64,000 nt of DNA, taken from NCBI GenBank assembly GCA_036345935.2, contig JADWOT020000001.1:19571098-19635097 (forward strand), in the 5' to 3' direction. The DNA comes from Taenia hydatigena (lineage: Eukaryota > Platyhelminthes > Cestoda > Cyclophyllidea > Taeniidae). The translations under genes were made by a program, and so were the position numbers. The number at the start of each line of letters is the position of its first letter. The stretch's first letter is position 1. The notes under the pieces were generated by a model that was given only the letters and a program-made list of their open reading frames with translations, did no database searches and was not told where the DNA came from. Shown here piece after piece: positions 33,637-44,785 of the stretch.

Positions 33637-34101
33637 ATGGAATTCACGTGTGAAATCGTGCAACACTTTGCATCTTTCCTCTCAGTCCTCACCTCCGAGA
33701 GGCTGCACCGTGTCGCTCAGCACATCGTGCGTCAGCACACCTGCAACAGTGTTGCTTGTTCTCAAGGCGTTTCCTCCAATACAGCTGTAATCCTCCATAA
33801 ACCGCCTGATCATATTGGTAGCGAAATGGCACCAGTTGAGCATTACGATGCGCTCACCCGCTCGCCATCACAGCAGTGTGAAATGCCGCCCAAGAGGACA
33901 TCTGCTCCCACATCACCCTACGTGCCAGTGGAGGAGGACAGTGGCGATTGTGAGGCACTTGGCAAGCCTGCCATTGCACAGCCAGTAGCAGCGTCAATAC
34001 CAAATCCACACGATACACTGCAACGCATCAGAAAGCTGCGCAGCATTCTCCGAATCGACGCATGGCTGCATTCACTTCGGGTGAATGAAGACTCGCAGTG
34101 A
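33637..34101 (+). CDS. Module T frame, 154 residues, joined to F2
   Basis: Same organisation as 7,829-8,293: ATG start MEFTCEIVQH directly after an F2 block, C-terminus SLRVNEDSQ. It differs from the left copy by a handful of residues. Confidence 0.35.
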   Translation: MEFTCEIVQHFASFLSVLTSERLHRVAQHIVRQHTCNSVACSQGVSSNTAVILHKPPDHIGSEMAPVEHYDALTRSPSQQCEMPPKRTSAPTSPYVPVEEDSGDCEALGKPAIAQPVAASIPNPHDTLQRIRKLRSILRIDAWLHSLRVNEDSQ

Positions 34102-34249
34102 GTACTAGTGGAAAGCTGTCAGGCAATTGCAGTGAAGGCCCGTGAGGCTGATTCTGTGCCAGCTGCTTTGAGTGGCCTAACGTAGCTTTAAAATGTCCCA
34201 AGAAAGCAGAATTAGTAGGCTCAAGCAACGCAAGATCTTGGCATTCCCT

Positions 34250-35012
34250 TCAATTGCAATGCAGACATTGGATCGCGTTTGGACATGCAACAGAATGCTC
34301 TCTGAACGCTGTAGCCCTTTGTAATGTGTAACACACAGAGGGGCTTGTCGGTAGAATTAATCGTGACGAACCTGCACCGTCGAAAACAACATAAGGAAAA
34401 AAGTAGCCAGCATTCGTTGTTGCAAAATCACTTGAACCAAAATGCATTGTAGCAAGTTCTTCTGTTCTTACAAATAGCAGGCTGCATTTGCGAGACTCAA
34501 GAGGCACTTCAATTGTCCGATGCACTACTTCAGTTGGCGACAGTAGCATGCTGCATTGGCATGTCAGTGAGGTGACTGCACACACACAGAGGACACAATC
34601 GACATTCGTCCTTATTAACTCGTCTATCGGTCGAGCAGAAGGGTACGTCAAGACGGCTCTCGCCCTATTGCCTCTGATCATCAGTGCAGTTGTGGTCTGG
34701 TTTGCTGCACTGCGAAGGATTGCCTTCAATTCACTTCTTGCATTTCGGGCTGTTTGCCACTTTCTTCAAAACGGCTACCCTCCACAGGTGCTGGTTATTC
34801 ATTCACCCTCCGTCATTCCACTTATGCGTGCCAATCACGATAATGGTAGCCCATTTCTTTTGCCACACCAACCAACCAACCATTATCTGCAGTTGACTTG
34901 TTCCCAATTTGGTGTCATGGCAGTGATTTGCACCTCGCATACCTTGGCTTCTGCTTCTGATCTAATGTGGCAACTTGCATCAGCACTCAATTTAGCTGCT
35001 GAGGAATTGTAG
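34250..35012 (+). repeat. Module K, copy 4
   Basis: Both frames are intact (34,548-35,012 plus and 34,250-34,681 minus). Confidence 0.9.
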
Positions 35013-35785
35013 GTCCTGTGAATATTACACACTTGCTAGCCTCTCCGCCGGTCAGCAAAAGGAATGCACAGATCGCCCAACATGCAAACTGAAAAGTTCA
35101 AAATTCTGATTTAAAAATATATCATTGCTGGGGAACGTTCGCCATGAAATCCGAATTATCTTGCATTCGACCAAGCGTGCCGATTACGTCAAGGAAGAGC
35201 TAACGTCTATTTCCTGATAAGAGCCACCTGCGTAGGATAATGCCTCCAAGAGATATGGACTTGTAAGACGAAAGCACTCGAATCAAGCTCGAGTAACAGC
35301 GAGAAGTTGCACACCTCCTTCATCCACCCTAAGACCGATTCACTTAACTTCTGCACCTCTTCCGGTGCCTGGAAGGCAGCGTGTACACCGAGGCCTGCCT
35401 TACACTACACAAGGGATACGAATACCCATAGGTCCCATCTACGAAACCAGCATGCAAAGAAGACACGCTGCTTATTCGACCTCTCTAACCTTCTATTCGA
35501 CTAGATGATCAAGAAGCTGCAGGAAATGAACAACGTCACACGATTGGCACAATGGTTAGATCACCGTGACTCTCCCACTAAGTTGACTCTTCATGAATGC
35601 CTATCACAGTGACTTCCGAAGTGCTCTTATTTTCGTCCTAATAATTCAATGTCACATAAACGTCGGCTCACGGTAACGAGGTCGATTGAAGTAATCAAAA
35701 GCCGGCCAGTCCAGAGGCCAGCAAGGGGACCGCCTGATGCACTGCCACCCACTGAGGAGGAGTCGGCACCGCAAATGCTCTCTGT

Positions 35786-37437
35786 TATGCACGTGCTGCA
35801 CCACCAAGTGTTGCCTCCGTTACGCACGGTAAAGCAATTGCAGACAGCGGGCCCACTTACCCACGCACTACGACGTTGCGCGAGGAGGCGCACGCAACGC
35901 CAGCACTGATCGAAACGTTGGCGTGGCAGCACATCTAACCGTGGGAGCAAATACGACGCAAGCACTGAGAAAGACAATTGAACAAGACTAGCGTCACCCA
36001 CATCAGGGCACAATCACATTCGGCGCCCAAAAACACAAACCAGATATAAAATTTGTTCTGTGTCACGCACGGAGAAGTGGTCGGCGTGACCACATTTGTA
36101 GAGACTTAGCTACGCGTCACAGCGGCAAGCCATCCCGCTATTACGCTTTCTGGTTGCGAACTGACCACCTGGCTGAGATTGTTGATCTTCATGGCGCAGA
36201 GTTCCCTCACCGTGATGGGTGGTTGGACTGCCGCGCTGAATTGAACGGCCACCAAATTAGTGATCCTCTTGGGCGGTGAGCTTTGCAAGGCACGTTCTGC
36301 TGGATGTTGGTAGTTTCTAGCGTATTCCGCACCGCCCCCACCGGGTTTTCGATGGCGACGAAAGAGGTTTGTGATGGGGTCTACTCTCGCTTGTCGATGA
36401 TACGCTGAGCTGATGAATCGCAGCTTTGGCCAACATCGGAATTCCAATTAAAGTGGTATCCTGCGTCAATGGTGTTCATCGTCGGGACCCAGTCACTCTT
36501 GCGGCAAGGTGCACGGATGTAGCCATCGCTTGAGAGGCTGAAAATCCTCGTCTGGTTTCTGGTTCTGCCCTTCATCTGGTTCTACAGGACGGTGGAATTG
36601 TCGTCTCACTAATGTGAGTCCCTTTTTATTTCATAATTTTGACCCCTGCCCTATTTGACTTTGTTCTGGTTGGAGACGTGTTCTGATAATACTTACTTGT
36701 TTGTCACGTCTCACCTGGGTGACATGCCTGCCTTAGTAGCTTAGGCTAACTGCGATTGGTCCAAACCAATACTCACAAGAAGATTGTTGAAATTTGAAGC
36801 GAGATACTCGGAGAAGGACAATTGTATTTTCTACCTCTTAAGCAACAACAGATCCTTGCATCAAGGCATGTAGTTTTCATAGGCCGTGGTAGACACCCGG
36901 TCGGGGACCTATAATCGCAAAGCGAATGCATTGCCAGTTTAATTGTCCATTGCCGAACAAAGAAACGTCTTCCCTACTTGGCTTGCTCTCGGCTCAGTGT
37001 GACGAATACGATTTGCATTGCTAACTTGGCAACTCATGAATCTGTATGCAAAAGTTGCCTTTAGGGGGACTGTCATCGGTAGGGGTGAGGGATGCGAGGG
37101 ATTGCTTTCGCAAGCCATAGATGTCTGATGCAATCTACTATTACTGACTCCTTCCACGTAACATGTTCCACTACCGATTCTCGTGCACAAAGTTTAAAAT
37201 CATCAAGCAAAGAAGAGCATATACAAGGCGGAGGCCATAAAATGCGACCAAAACATCACAGGCCTTATACAAGGCCATTTCAGAAATGTTGGCTTTCGTG
37301 CAATCACACACACACACACACAAAAGCAAACTTGAGTGTGCTCTGGGTGAGGCAGAAGCATAATCTTGCAATAAATGTGCTTGACGAGTGCATTGACAGC
37401 AAACCTGACAAGGATGAGATGCATTCGCTTGGCATTT
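35786..37437. other. Spacer of nested palindrome 2
   Basis: It is almost identical to 4,533-6,189 and in the same orientation at an offset of 31,248, although the flanks are in opposite orientation. The same short frames are present (36,381-36,575 minus, 36,939-37,190 minus, 37,092-37,523 plus). Confidence 0.92.
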
Positions 37438-39547
37438 GGCATTTGCGGTGCCGACTCCTCCTCAGTGGGTGGCAGTGTATCAGACAGTCGCCCTTGCTGG
37501 ACTCTGCACTGGCCGGCTTTTGATTACTTCAATCGACCTCGTTACCGTGAGCCGACGTTTATGTGACATTGAATTATTTGGGCGAAACTAAGAGCACTTC
37601 GGCAGTCACTGTGATGGGCATTCAGTAAGAGCCAACTTAGTAGGAGAGTCACGTTGATCTAACCATTGTGCCAATCGTGTGACGTTGTTCATTTCCTGCA
37701 GCTTCTTGATCATCTAGTCGAATAGAAGGTTAGAGAGGTCGAATAAGCAGCGTGTCTTCTTTGCATGCTGTAGTGTAAGGCAGCCCTCGGTGTACACGCT
37801 GCCTTCCAGGCACCGGAAGAGGTGCGGAAGTTAAGTGAATCGGTCTTAGGGTGGATGAAGGAGGTGTGCAACTTCTCGCTGTTACTCGAGCTTGATTCGA
37901 GTGCTTTCGTCTTACAAGTCCATATCTCTTGGAGGCATTATCCTACGCAGGTGGCTCTTATCAGGAAATAGACGTTAGCTCTTCCTTGACGTAATCGGCA
38001 CGCTTGGTCGAATACAAGATAATTCGGATTTCATGGCGAACGTTCCCCAGCAATGATATATTTTTAAATCAGAATTTTGAACTTTTCAGTTTGCATGTTG
38101 GGCGATCTGTGCATTCCTTTTGCTGACCGGCGGATGGGCCAGCAAGTGTGTAATATTCACAGGACCTACAATTCCTCAGCAGCTAAATTGAGTGCTGATG
38201 CAAGTTGCCACATTAGATCAGAAGCAGAAGCCAAGGTATGCGAGGTGCAAATCACTGCCATGACACCAAATTGGGAACAAGTCAACTGCAGATAATGGTT
38301 GGTTGGTTGGTTGGTGTGGCAAAAGAAATGGGCTACCATTATCGTGATTGGCACGCATAAGTGGAATGACGAGGAAGGAATGAATAACCAGCACCTGTGG
38401 AGGGTAGCCGTTTTGAAGAAAGTGGCAAACAGCCCGAAATGCAAGAAGTGAATTGAAGGCAATCCTTCGCAGTGCAGCAAACCAGACCACAACTGCACTG
38501 ATGATCAGAGGCAATAGGGCGAGAGCCGTCTTGACGTAGCCTTCTGCTCGACCGATAGACGAGTTAATAAGGACGAATGTCGATTGTGTCCTCTGTGTGT
38601 GTGGAGTCACCTCACTGACATGCCAATGCAGCATGCTACTGTCGCCAACTGAAGTAGTGCATCGGACAATTGAAGTGCCTCTTGAGTCTCGCAAATGCAG
38701 CCTGCTATTTGTAAGAACAGAAGAACTTGCTACAATGCATTTTGGTTCAAGTGATTTTGCAACAACGAATGCTGGCTACTTTCTTCCTTATGTTGTTTTC
38801 GACGGTGCAGGTTCGTCACGATTAATTCTACCGACAAGCCCCTCTGTGTGTTACACATTACAAAGGGCTACAGCGTTCAGAGAGCATTCTGTTGCATGTC
38901 CAAACGCGATCAAATGTCTGCATTGCAATTAAAGGGAATGCCAAGCTCTCGCGTTGATTGAGTCTACTAATTCCACTTTCTTGGGATATTTTAAAGCTAC
39001 GTTAGGCCACTCAAAGCAGCTGGCACAGAATCAGCCTCACGGGCCTTCACTGCAATTGCCTGACAGCTTTCCACTAGTACTCACTGCGAGTCTTCATTCA
39101 CCCGAAGTGAATGCAGCCATGCGTCGATTCGGAGAATGCTGCGCAGCTTTCTGATGCGTTGCAGTGTATCGTGTGGATTTGGTATTGGCGCTGCTACTGG
39201 CTGTGAAATGGCAGGCTTGCCAAGTGTCTCACAATCGCCACTGTCCTCCTCCACTGGCACGTAGGGTGATGTGGGAGCAGATATCCTCTTGGGCGGCATT
39301 TCACACTGCTGTGATGGCGAGCGGGTGAGCGCATCGTAATGCTCAACTGGTGCCATTTCGCTACCAATATGATCAGGCGGTTTATGGAGGATTAGAGCTG
39401 TATTGAAGGAAACGCCTCCAAAACAGGCAACGCTCTTGCAGGTGTGCTGACGCACGATGTGCCGAGCGACACGCTGCAGCCTCTCGAAGGTGAGGACTGA
39501 GAGGAAAGATGTAAAGCGTTGCACACTTTCACACGTGAATTCCATCG
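37438..39547 (-). repeat. Nested palindrome 2, right arm
   Basis: The inverted partner of 33,630-35,785 and a direct match of 6,190-8,297. It contains a damaged K module and the end of the 479-residue-type frame. A patch at about 39,400-39,545 is clearly more diverged than its surroundings. Confidence 0.92.
38166..38932 (-). pseudogene. Module K, copy 5, frame-shifted
   Basis: An extra GGTT unit in the GGTTGGTTGGTT run near 38,300 shifts the longer frame. The N-terminal part ends at 38,218 and the C-terminal part is open only as a separate frame from 38,498. The opposite-strand frame (38,597-38,932) is shortened. Confidence 0.6.
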
Positions 39548-40517
39548 CACGTGATTTAACGCGCACTGAGTTGAAACATCCAATGTCATTTGTCATAGTG
39601 AGTGGAAGATGAACGACGTTGACATGAATTGGCGTTAATCTGCGCACCCGTTTGTGTGCAATCAATGTCATTGCAGCATTGGTCAAGACATTTCCACTGC
39701 AGCTGCCGCTGCTGCTGCACATCGCACAGTGCTTGGTTCGACACACGCCATCAAAGCGTTTCATATTGCATGGCTGGATAGAGATGGCTGGATTGACGAC
39801 CTGCAATTGCATGACAATGAATGACACCCTGTCCGTTGGCAGTTGGCAGTTCTCTTCTGGTGGTGATGTGATGACGCCGTCTTGCTCATCCCGCATCTTC
39901 TTGAACTTCCACCCAAATGGGAAGTGGGTGAAATCAAGTAGGTGGCGTATTCGCTTTGCTGATGATGTGCGCAACTCGGAGACTTGTGCGTCGGTGCTGT
40001 CTGTAGCGTGAGAGTCGGTAGGTGGTGCACAACGTGGCTTGGGCGAAAGCAGAGTGGTAGGGGAGGTGGAGGTGCAAGGCTTTGTGTCGTTTCTTTTCCC
40101 TGACCGTAGACGCAGTCGCCAGGGCCTCCTGCATGCATTGTGCTGATGTGAGCGTGGTTGTGGTTGCAGCTGTGGATGTGGAGGTGACTTCGGCCTTGCT
40201 GCTGCTACTGCTGCTGCTGCTGCTGTCGTTGCTGCTGCTGCTGCTGTTGGTGATGATGATGATGACGGCTTCTTCAAGTGTGCTTTTGAAGAAGTGTTGA
40301 CTGAGGGATTGACGCGCGACTTGGTCGCCCGAGTCCTGGTGCTGCGTGAACACTCGAGGAGGGGAAAGCGTGAGGCTAGAGCGGAGTATCGTCTGCTTCC
40401 ATTCCCGTCATTTGGTGGCACATTCGTAATGGGCGGGGATGTGGATACCTTTGATGATCGTGCGCTGCGCCTGACATCCTTTTTCGCTGTTCTGCATTGC
40501 TTGTGTTGGCGATTCAT
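39081..40517 (-). CDS. Hypothetical 478-residue protein, mirror of 1,454-2,893
   Basis: The frame is open for its full length from the ATG at 40,517, with the same order of Ser/Ala homopolymers, Pro/His-rich stretch, Cys patch (CRTKHCAMC) and C-terminal module T. The Ala tract is rearranged but the frame is kept. Residues near the junction with module T (from MEFTCESVQRF for about 60 residues) differ at about 12 sites from the left copy, while the following 90 residues differ at about one. The unrelated family question is the same as for the left copy: none recognised. Confidence 0.45.
   Translation of the reverse strand: MNRQHKQCRTAKKDVRRSARSSKVSTSPPITNVPPNDGNGSRRYSALASRFPLLECSRSTRTRATKSRVNPSVNTSSKAHLKKPSSSSSPTAAAAATTAAAAAVAAARPKSPPHPQLQPQPRSHQHNACRRPWRLRLRSGKRNDTKPCTSTSPTTLLSPKPRCAPPTDSHATDSTDAQVSELRTSSAKRIRHLLDFTHFPFGWKFKKMRDEQDGVITSPPEENCQLPTDRVSFIVMQLQVVNPAISIQPCNMKRFDGVCRTKHCAMCSSSGSCSGNVLTNAAMTLIAHKRVRRLTPIHVNVVHLPLTMTNDIGCFNSVRVKSRAMEFTCESVQRFTSFLSVLTFERLQRVARHIVRQHTCKSVACFGGVSFNTALILHKPPDHIGSEMAPVEHYDALTRSPSQQCEMPPKRISAPTSPYVPVEEDSGDCETLGKPAISQPVAAPIPNPHDTLQRIRKLRSILRIDAWLHSLRVNEDSQ
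40197..40268. repeat. GCT/GAT trinucleotide tract
   Basis: The reverse complement of the tract at 1,706-1,778, with shorter first and longer second CAG blocks and a GTCGTT interruption. Confidence 0.9.
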
Positions 40518-40719
40518 GATGCGTGATGCGTAGCAAATCCACTTCAAATGCCGTCACGTGTGTGTGGGTTATTGACTCACACGTGAACTTGATGCACTTC
40601 ATTGGAGCTCCAGGATGGATCACGTGATTTGCGATTGCCTTGTTCCTTCATTTGTGTAAATGAAGCGCCAATTTGTGGTTTTTGATGATTTGGATGAGCA
40701 GCAGTCGCTCACAGTTCAC

Positions 40720-41470
40720 ATAGTTATCTGCAATGCCGGTGACCAATATTGGACGCTGTTGGCAGTTGGATGTTGAACAACTTTCTCTGCCAGTGGACTG
40801 AAATCTAGACCAAAACTGTACTGATGATCAGAGGCAATGAGGAGGAGAGTCGTCTTGACGTACCCTTCTGCACGACCGGTATGCAAGTTAGTGAGGAGGT
40901 CTCTGTGGATTGTGTCCTCTGTGTGTGTGGTGTCACCTGTCTGACATGCCAATGCAGCATACTACTGTCCCCAATTTAAGTAGTGCAACGAGCAACTCAA
41001 GTGTCTCTTGAGGTTCGGGGATGTAGCCCGCTACTTTTATTATACAGAACACCTTACCATACTATTTAAAAGTATTTTCTGAGTAGAGGTTCATTATTGC
41101 ATGCTGGAAATGACTGAATGCAGCTTATTTTGAATTCCCGAAACACTGCACTTAACAGCACTTTACTCAGTGCTTCAACGTCACCCCGTCTGTTGTTTGT
41201 CCAGCCTCCATCAGTGAGGATTTTGAGTTGCATGGCACAGGCTGTAATCCATGCTTCTGCTATGCCATCTGGAGTCAGCACCAGCAGTTAGTCTGTGGAA
41301 TCGTTGCTAAGTTGCATGTTGTATTGCTTGTTTCTCGTGATTTCTCAAGTGCATCTGCCTTCACACGACTCACGTGCTTTGCGCTGTGGACTCGGTGATG
41401 CACGCTGATTCGTGCGACATTTTCAGCAAAGAAGCAAAGAAGCGCTTTGTCTCACTGCGACACCCGACCT
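40720..41470 (-). repeat. Module A, right-arm copy
   Basis: The inverted partner of 480-1,260. The 83-codon frame has lost its start region through a stop (71 codons remain, 41,066-41,281). Confidence 0.88.
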
Positions 41471-41708
41471 CAATCATCGGCTTCCCATGCGAAGTAATCA
41501 CTTTGTAGGGCATTCAAATGCCAGTTGTCGGAAACTCTGATGCAAAGCCTTCGATACTGTGCTTTTGTGTCCTCTAGCCATCGCAACTGCTTTGATGCCT
41601 AGCAGGGCAGACAAGAGGTCGACTTTGCCATCGATGTCACCATTGAGTGCGGTGGATGTGTGGAAGTAGAGGCATGGCTTCTGCTACGCGAACGCTGGAT
41701 AGAAGGAG

Positions 41709-41742
41709 TGCGAGGGGCGAGGCGAGACGAGGCGAGGCGAGA
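41709..41742. repeat. GGCGA pentanucleotide microsatellite
   Basis: The mirror of the tract at 235-267, next to the G block. Confidence 0.88.
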
Positions 41743-41754
41743 GAATCGTCTGGT

Positions 41755-42800
41755 GGTGCTTTTGTAAAATCATGACTGATGTGTGTGTGGTGATGGGGAA
41801 TTGACGCTATTCGCGTCCTGCAAATCCTTATCATCTAGCCGGACGGAAATTTGGGGAGGTGGAGCGCGCGATGTGTCCTCTTTGCATGCTGATTTTGTGG
41901 ATGGCAGCTGTGGGTATTGGCATCGCTTTTGCGGGTTCAGTTAGAACGAGGCTTTCACGCTGCATTCTAGGCGATGAAAGTGGTGCAGCAGTTAAGTGAA
42001 TTGATCTTGGCGTGGATGAGGGAGGTGTGGAACTTCTTACCGCTACTTCACCTCGATTAGAATGCTTCCGTCGTACAAATCTTTATCTAGCTATCCCACG
42101 CAGGCGACCTCTAGCAGCGAACAAACTCAACCGAATGCAAGGCAAATTCACATTTCTAAAAGGACGTTCCTCAACGCTGGTGAATCTCGACGTCATAATT
42201 TTCATTTTCCAGTTTGTAGTTAATCATGTTAAGCAGTTTGAGCATTAGTGAGTGCTGACCAGCAGTGAAGTCTCTCAGGTGGGAGGTTTCATCGGTGGGT
42301 GGTTACGGCGGACATTGATAGGCGAGTGCAATGGTAGAGGGAGAGGAAAGGATGAAGAGGGAGCTTTTGAGTTCCACGAAATAACATTTTTAGGGGAAGT
42401 AGTGAAAGTGGCCTAGATATTTAATATTGTATTCCATTTGTAAGGTCTCAAATTTGCTGTCTGCTGACTGCCTAGAGGGAGGAGTGAGCATGTGGACGGT
42501 CTCATCTCCCCCCTTTTACGTCATTAAATAAACGCCAGCAATCGAAAGGCTTGGTGCTAGACAAGAGTCAGACTTAAATATCATTCTCCTATTGACTGCA
42601 ACAGCTAAGAGAGAAAGGAGGTAGGAAATGCAGTTGGACTTGGTGGGGCTTGATGGGAGAATGACCGAATGAGACAGAGGCACCTTTATGAACTAGAATG
42701 CTTAATTTACTGGCACAACCAAGGTATTTCTCATCGAAGACATCCACTGTCACTGGAAGAGTGCACAATAGGTACGGATAGGCTAGCGAGTGTGTGGTAT
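41755..42800 (+). repeat. G block, copy 3
   Basis: It is nearly identical to 61,145-62,095 and more diverged from 20,568-21,610. A 78-codon frame without ATG (42,012-42,248) with TATSPRLECFRRTNLYLAI is preserved in all three plus-strand copies. Confidence 0.88.
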
Positions 42801-44230
42801 TCACTGGATCTACAATTCCTCAGCAGCTAAATTGAGTGCTGATGCAAGTTGCCACATTAGATCAGAAGCAGAAGCCAAGGTATGCGAGGTGCAAATCACT
42901 GCCATGACACCAAATTGGGAAGAAGTCAACTGCAGATAATGGTTGGTTGGTTGGTGTGGCAAAAGAAATGGGCTACCATTATCGTGATTGGCACGCATAA
43001 GTGGAATGACGGAGGGTGAATGAATAACCAGCACCTGTGGAGGGTAGCCGTTTTGAAGAAAGTGGCAAACAGCCCGAAATGCAAGAAGTGAATTGAAGGC
43101 AATCCTTCGCAGTGCAGCAAACCAGACCACAACTGCACTGATGATCAGAGGCAATAGGGCGAGAGCCGTCTTGACGTACCCTTCTGCTCGACCGATAGCA
43201 GTGTTTTGTTTACAATTAAATCCAACATCCCAGCTTGGGATGATAAGGGTCTCGATAGTAAACTCTTACAATCACTGGAATTGTAATACAGTTTAGCTCG
43301 CCCGACAGCTGCCCTACCACCATTTGATTCACCTCCACCAATGATTGGAGGTGATAACAGCCCTTACAGCACCGCTAGTCCTCACTGCGAGTCTTCATTC
43401 ACCCGAAGTGAATGCAGCCATGCGTCGATTCGGAGAATGCTGCGCAGCTTTCTGATGCGTTGCAGTGTATCGTGTGGATTTGGTATTGGCGCTGCTACTG
43501 GCTGTGCAATGGCAGGCTTGCCAGGTGCCTCACAATCGCCACTGTCCTCCTCCACTGGCACGTAGGGTGATGTGGGAGCAGATGTCCTCATGGGCGGCAT
43601 TTCACACTGTCGTGATGGCGAGCGGGTGGGCGCATCGTAATGCTCAACTGGTGCCATTTCGCTACCAATATGATCAGGCGGTTTATGGAGGATTACAGCT
43701 GTATTGGAGGAAACGCCATGAGAACAAGCAACACTGCTGCAGGTGTGCTGACGCACGATGTGCTGAGCGACACGCTGCAGCCTCTCGAAGGTGAGGACTG
43801 AGAGGTGAGATGCAAAGTGTTGCCTATTCCCATCTTCACAGTGGCATCGAGTGACCCTCTCAATAGGCTGCTGCTTCAGTCCAGCCCCTGTGACCGCACT
43901 GCTGTGGCACTGTGCAACTTGGCAATAACATTGTGATTCGCACAACTTCACCAAGCGTCACTGGTCCTATCGAAAACCAAGTGTCCATCACTCCGTGTGA
44001 AAGGCGGCAAAAAGTTCATTCTTACATTTGTGGTTTGCATAGGAGATGGCGGCTTCTCCACCGTCATCCCAATGGCAGTTACATCCACTAGGAGTGCAGA
44101 CCACTCTAAATGCTTCCCCTTTCCAAATCATTTCAATGGAAAGACTGCACTCCTGTCTGCATACACATTTGCCTCTCCCTCAAAAACAATCAGTAAAAGG
44201 GGATTAGTCTATGTGTCCTTGTCCTAATTT
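42800..44230 (+). repeat. H block: truncated K module joined to module T
   Basis: A K module is cut at 43,196 (after CGACCGATAG) and followed by about 180 bases found otherwise only at 62,990-63,170, then an inverted T module and a tail to about 44,230. It is repeated at 62,566-64,000, where the window ends. Confidence 0.9.
43382..43954 (-). CDS. Module T frame with an alternative upstream part, 190 codons
   Basis: There is no ATG at the upstream end, so it may be a terminal exon. The first part (LCESQCYCQVAQCHSSAV and a Cys/His cluster CHCEDGNRQHF) replaces the sequence found upstream of T in the other copies. From HFAS onward it follows module T to the SLRVNEDSQ end. The copy at 63,174-63,746 is open too. 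No family is recognised. Confidence 0.35.
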   Translation of the reverse strand: MVKLCESQCYCQVAQCHSSAVTGAGLKQQPIERVTRCHCEDGNRQHFASHLSVLTFERLQRVAQHIVRQHTCSSVACSHGVSSNTAVILHKPPDHIGSEMAPVEHYDAPTRSPSRQCEMPPMRTSAPTSPYVPVEEDSGDCEAPGKPAIAQPVAAPIPNPHDTLQRIRKLRSILRIDAWLHSLRVNEDSQ

Positions 44231-44699
44231 AGCTTTAGAAATCATCATCACCTCTTCTTTGCAGTAACGCCTATGCCTTTTTGGTCACGAAATTGCTCAA
44301 ATCAAGCAGCGAAAGCTACCAATCAGGAAAGCCACAGTAACAGTCCAGTTGTTACTGATTTTAATGGCACAAAAGTTGGAGAAAGGAGAAATCGAGTGAT
44401 GGAGAACGTTGAGACGCGTTGACTCAGTGGCCTCTACATTGACTGCGAGGGCGTGGCGGCGAATCACTCACCATCTGTCGCTCTTGCCTCGTGCACGTCT
44501 GTGTATCTTTTACTATTTTCATCCCACCCACATTCGCACAACGGCACCGAGTTCACGCAAGCTTCTGGCAAGGTGGTGGTTGCCATTTCTGCTGTACACA
44601 ATGTCTTTGATAAAAATTGGATTATGAACTTATCTGCCTCGGATGTGGTTGCTCTAAAACCTGCAATTCTTAAAGGAAGAAAGTAGCTACGTGCCACAT

Positions 44700-44785
44700 T
44701 TTATTTCATTTGTTTAAACAACGTGAACAACTTGGTGAAGGACAATCCTGAGCTCATGCCAACTGTTTAAACAAATAAAGAAACG
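44700..44785. repeat. Small inverted repeat around GTTTAAAC
   Basis: ATTTGTTTAAACA near 44,708 and TGTTTAAACAAAT near 44,764 face each other about 40 bases apart and could form a hairpin. It is seen once in the window. Confidence 0.55.

Larger units (their letters stand above)
33630..35785 (+). repeat. Nested palindrome 2, left arm
   Basis: It carries a T module (33,637-34,101) and a K module (34,250-35,012), then a stretch that includes about 40 extra bases near 35,410-35,455 missing from its partner arm and from both arms of palindrome 1, but present at 53,310-53,355. Its inner 100 bases (35,700-35,760) resemble the third copy more than its own partner. Confidence 0.92.
25308..41972. repeat. 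Right arm of the giant inverted duplication
   Basis: This is the reverse-complement partner of 1-14,251. It is longer because it carries 30,582-32,945, which the left arm lacks. Several frames survive in both arms with only a few residues changed; for example the 105-codon frame at 29,438-29,755 differs from its mirror at 9,816-10,133 by one residue. Beyond about 41,972 the sequence continues into the G and H blocks, which also occur elsewhere in the window. Confidence 0.92.

Noticed and set aside
33459..33653. BED/TTF-type zinc finger of a hAT transposase
   Set aside because: The HSKC plus CPPC spacing looks superficially similar, but the expected downstream His and Cys ligands are not visible and the frame is only 64 codons.
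44700..44785. Rho-independent-type terminator
   Set aside because: The inverted repeat has a loop of about 40 bases and lies in eukaryote-like DNA, so it was listed only as a small inverted repeat.
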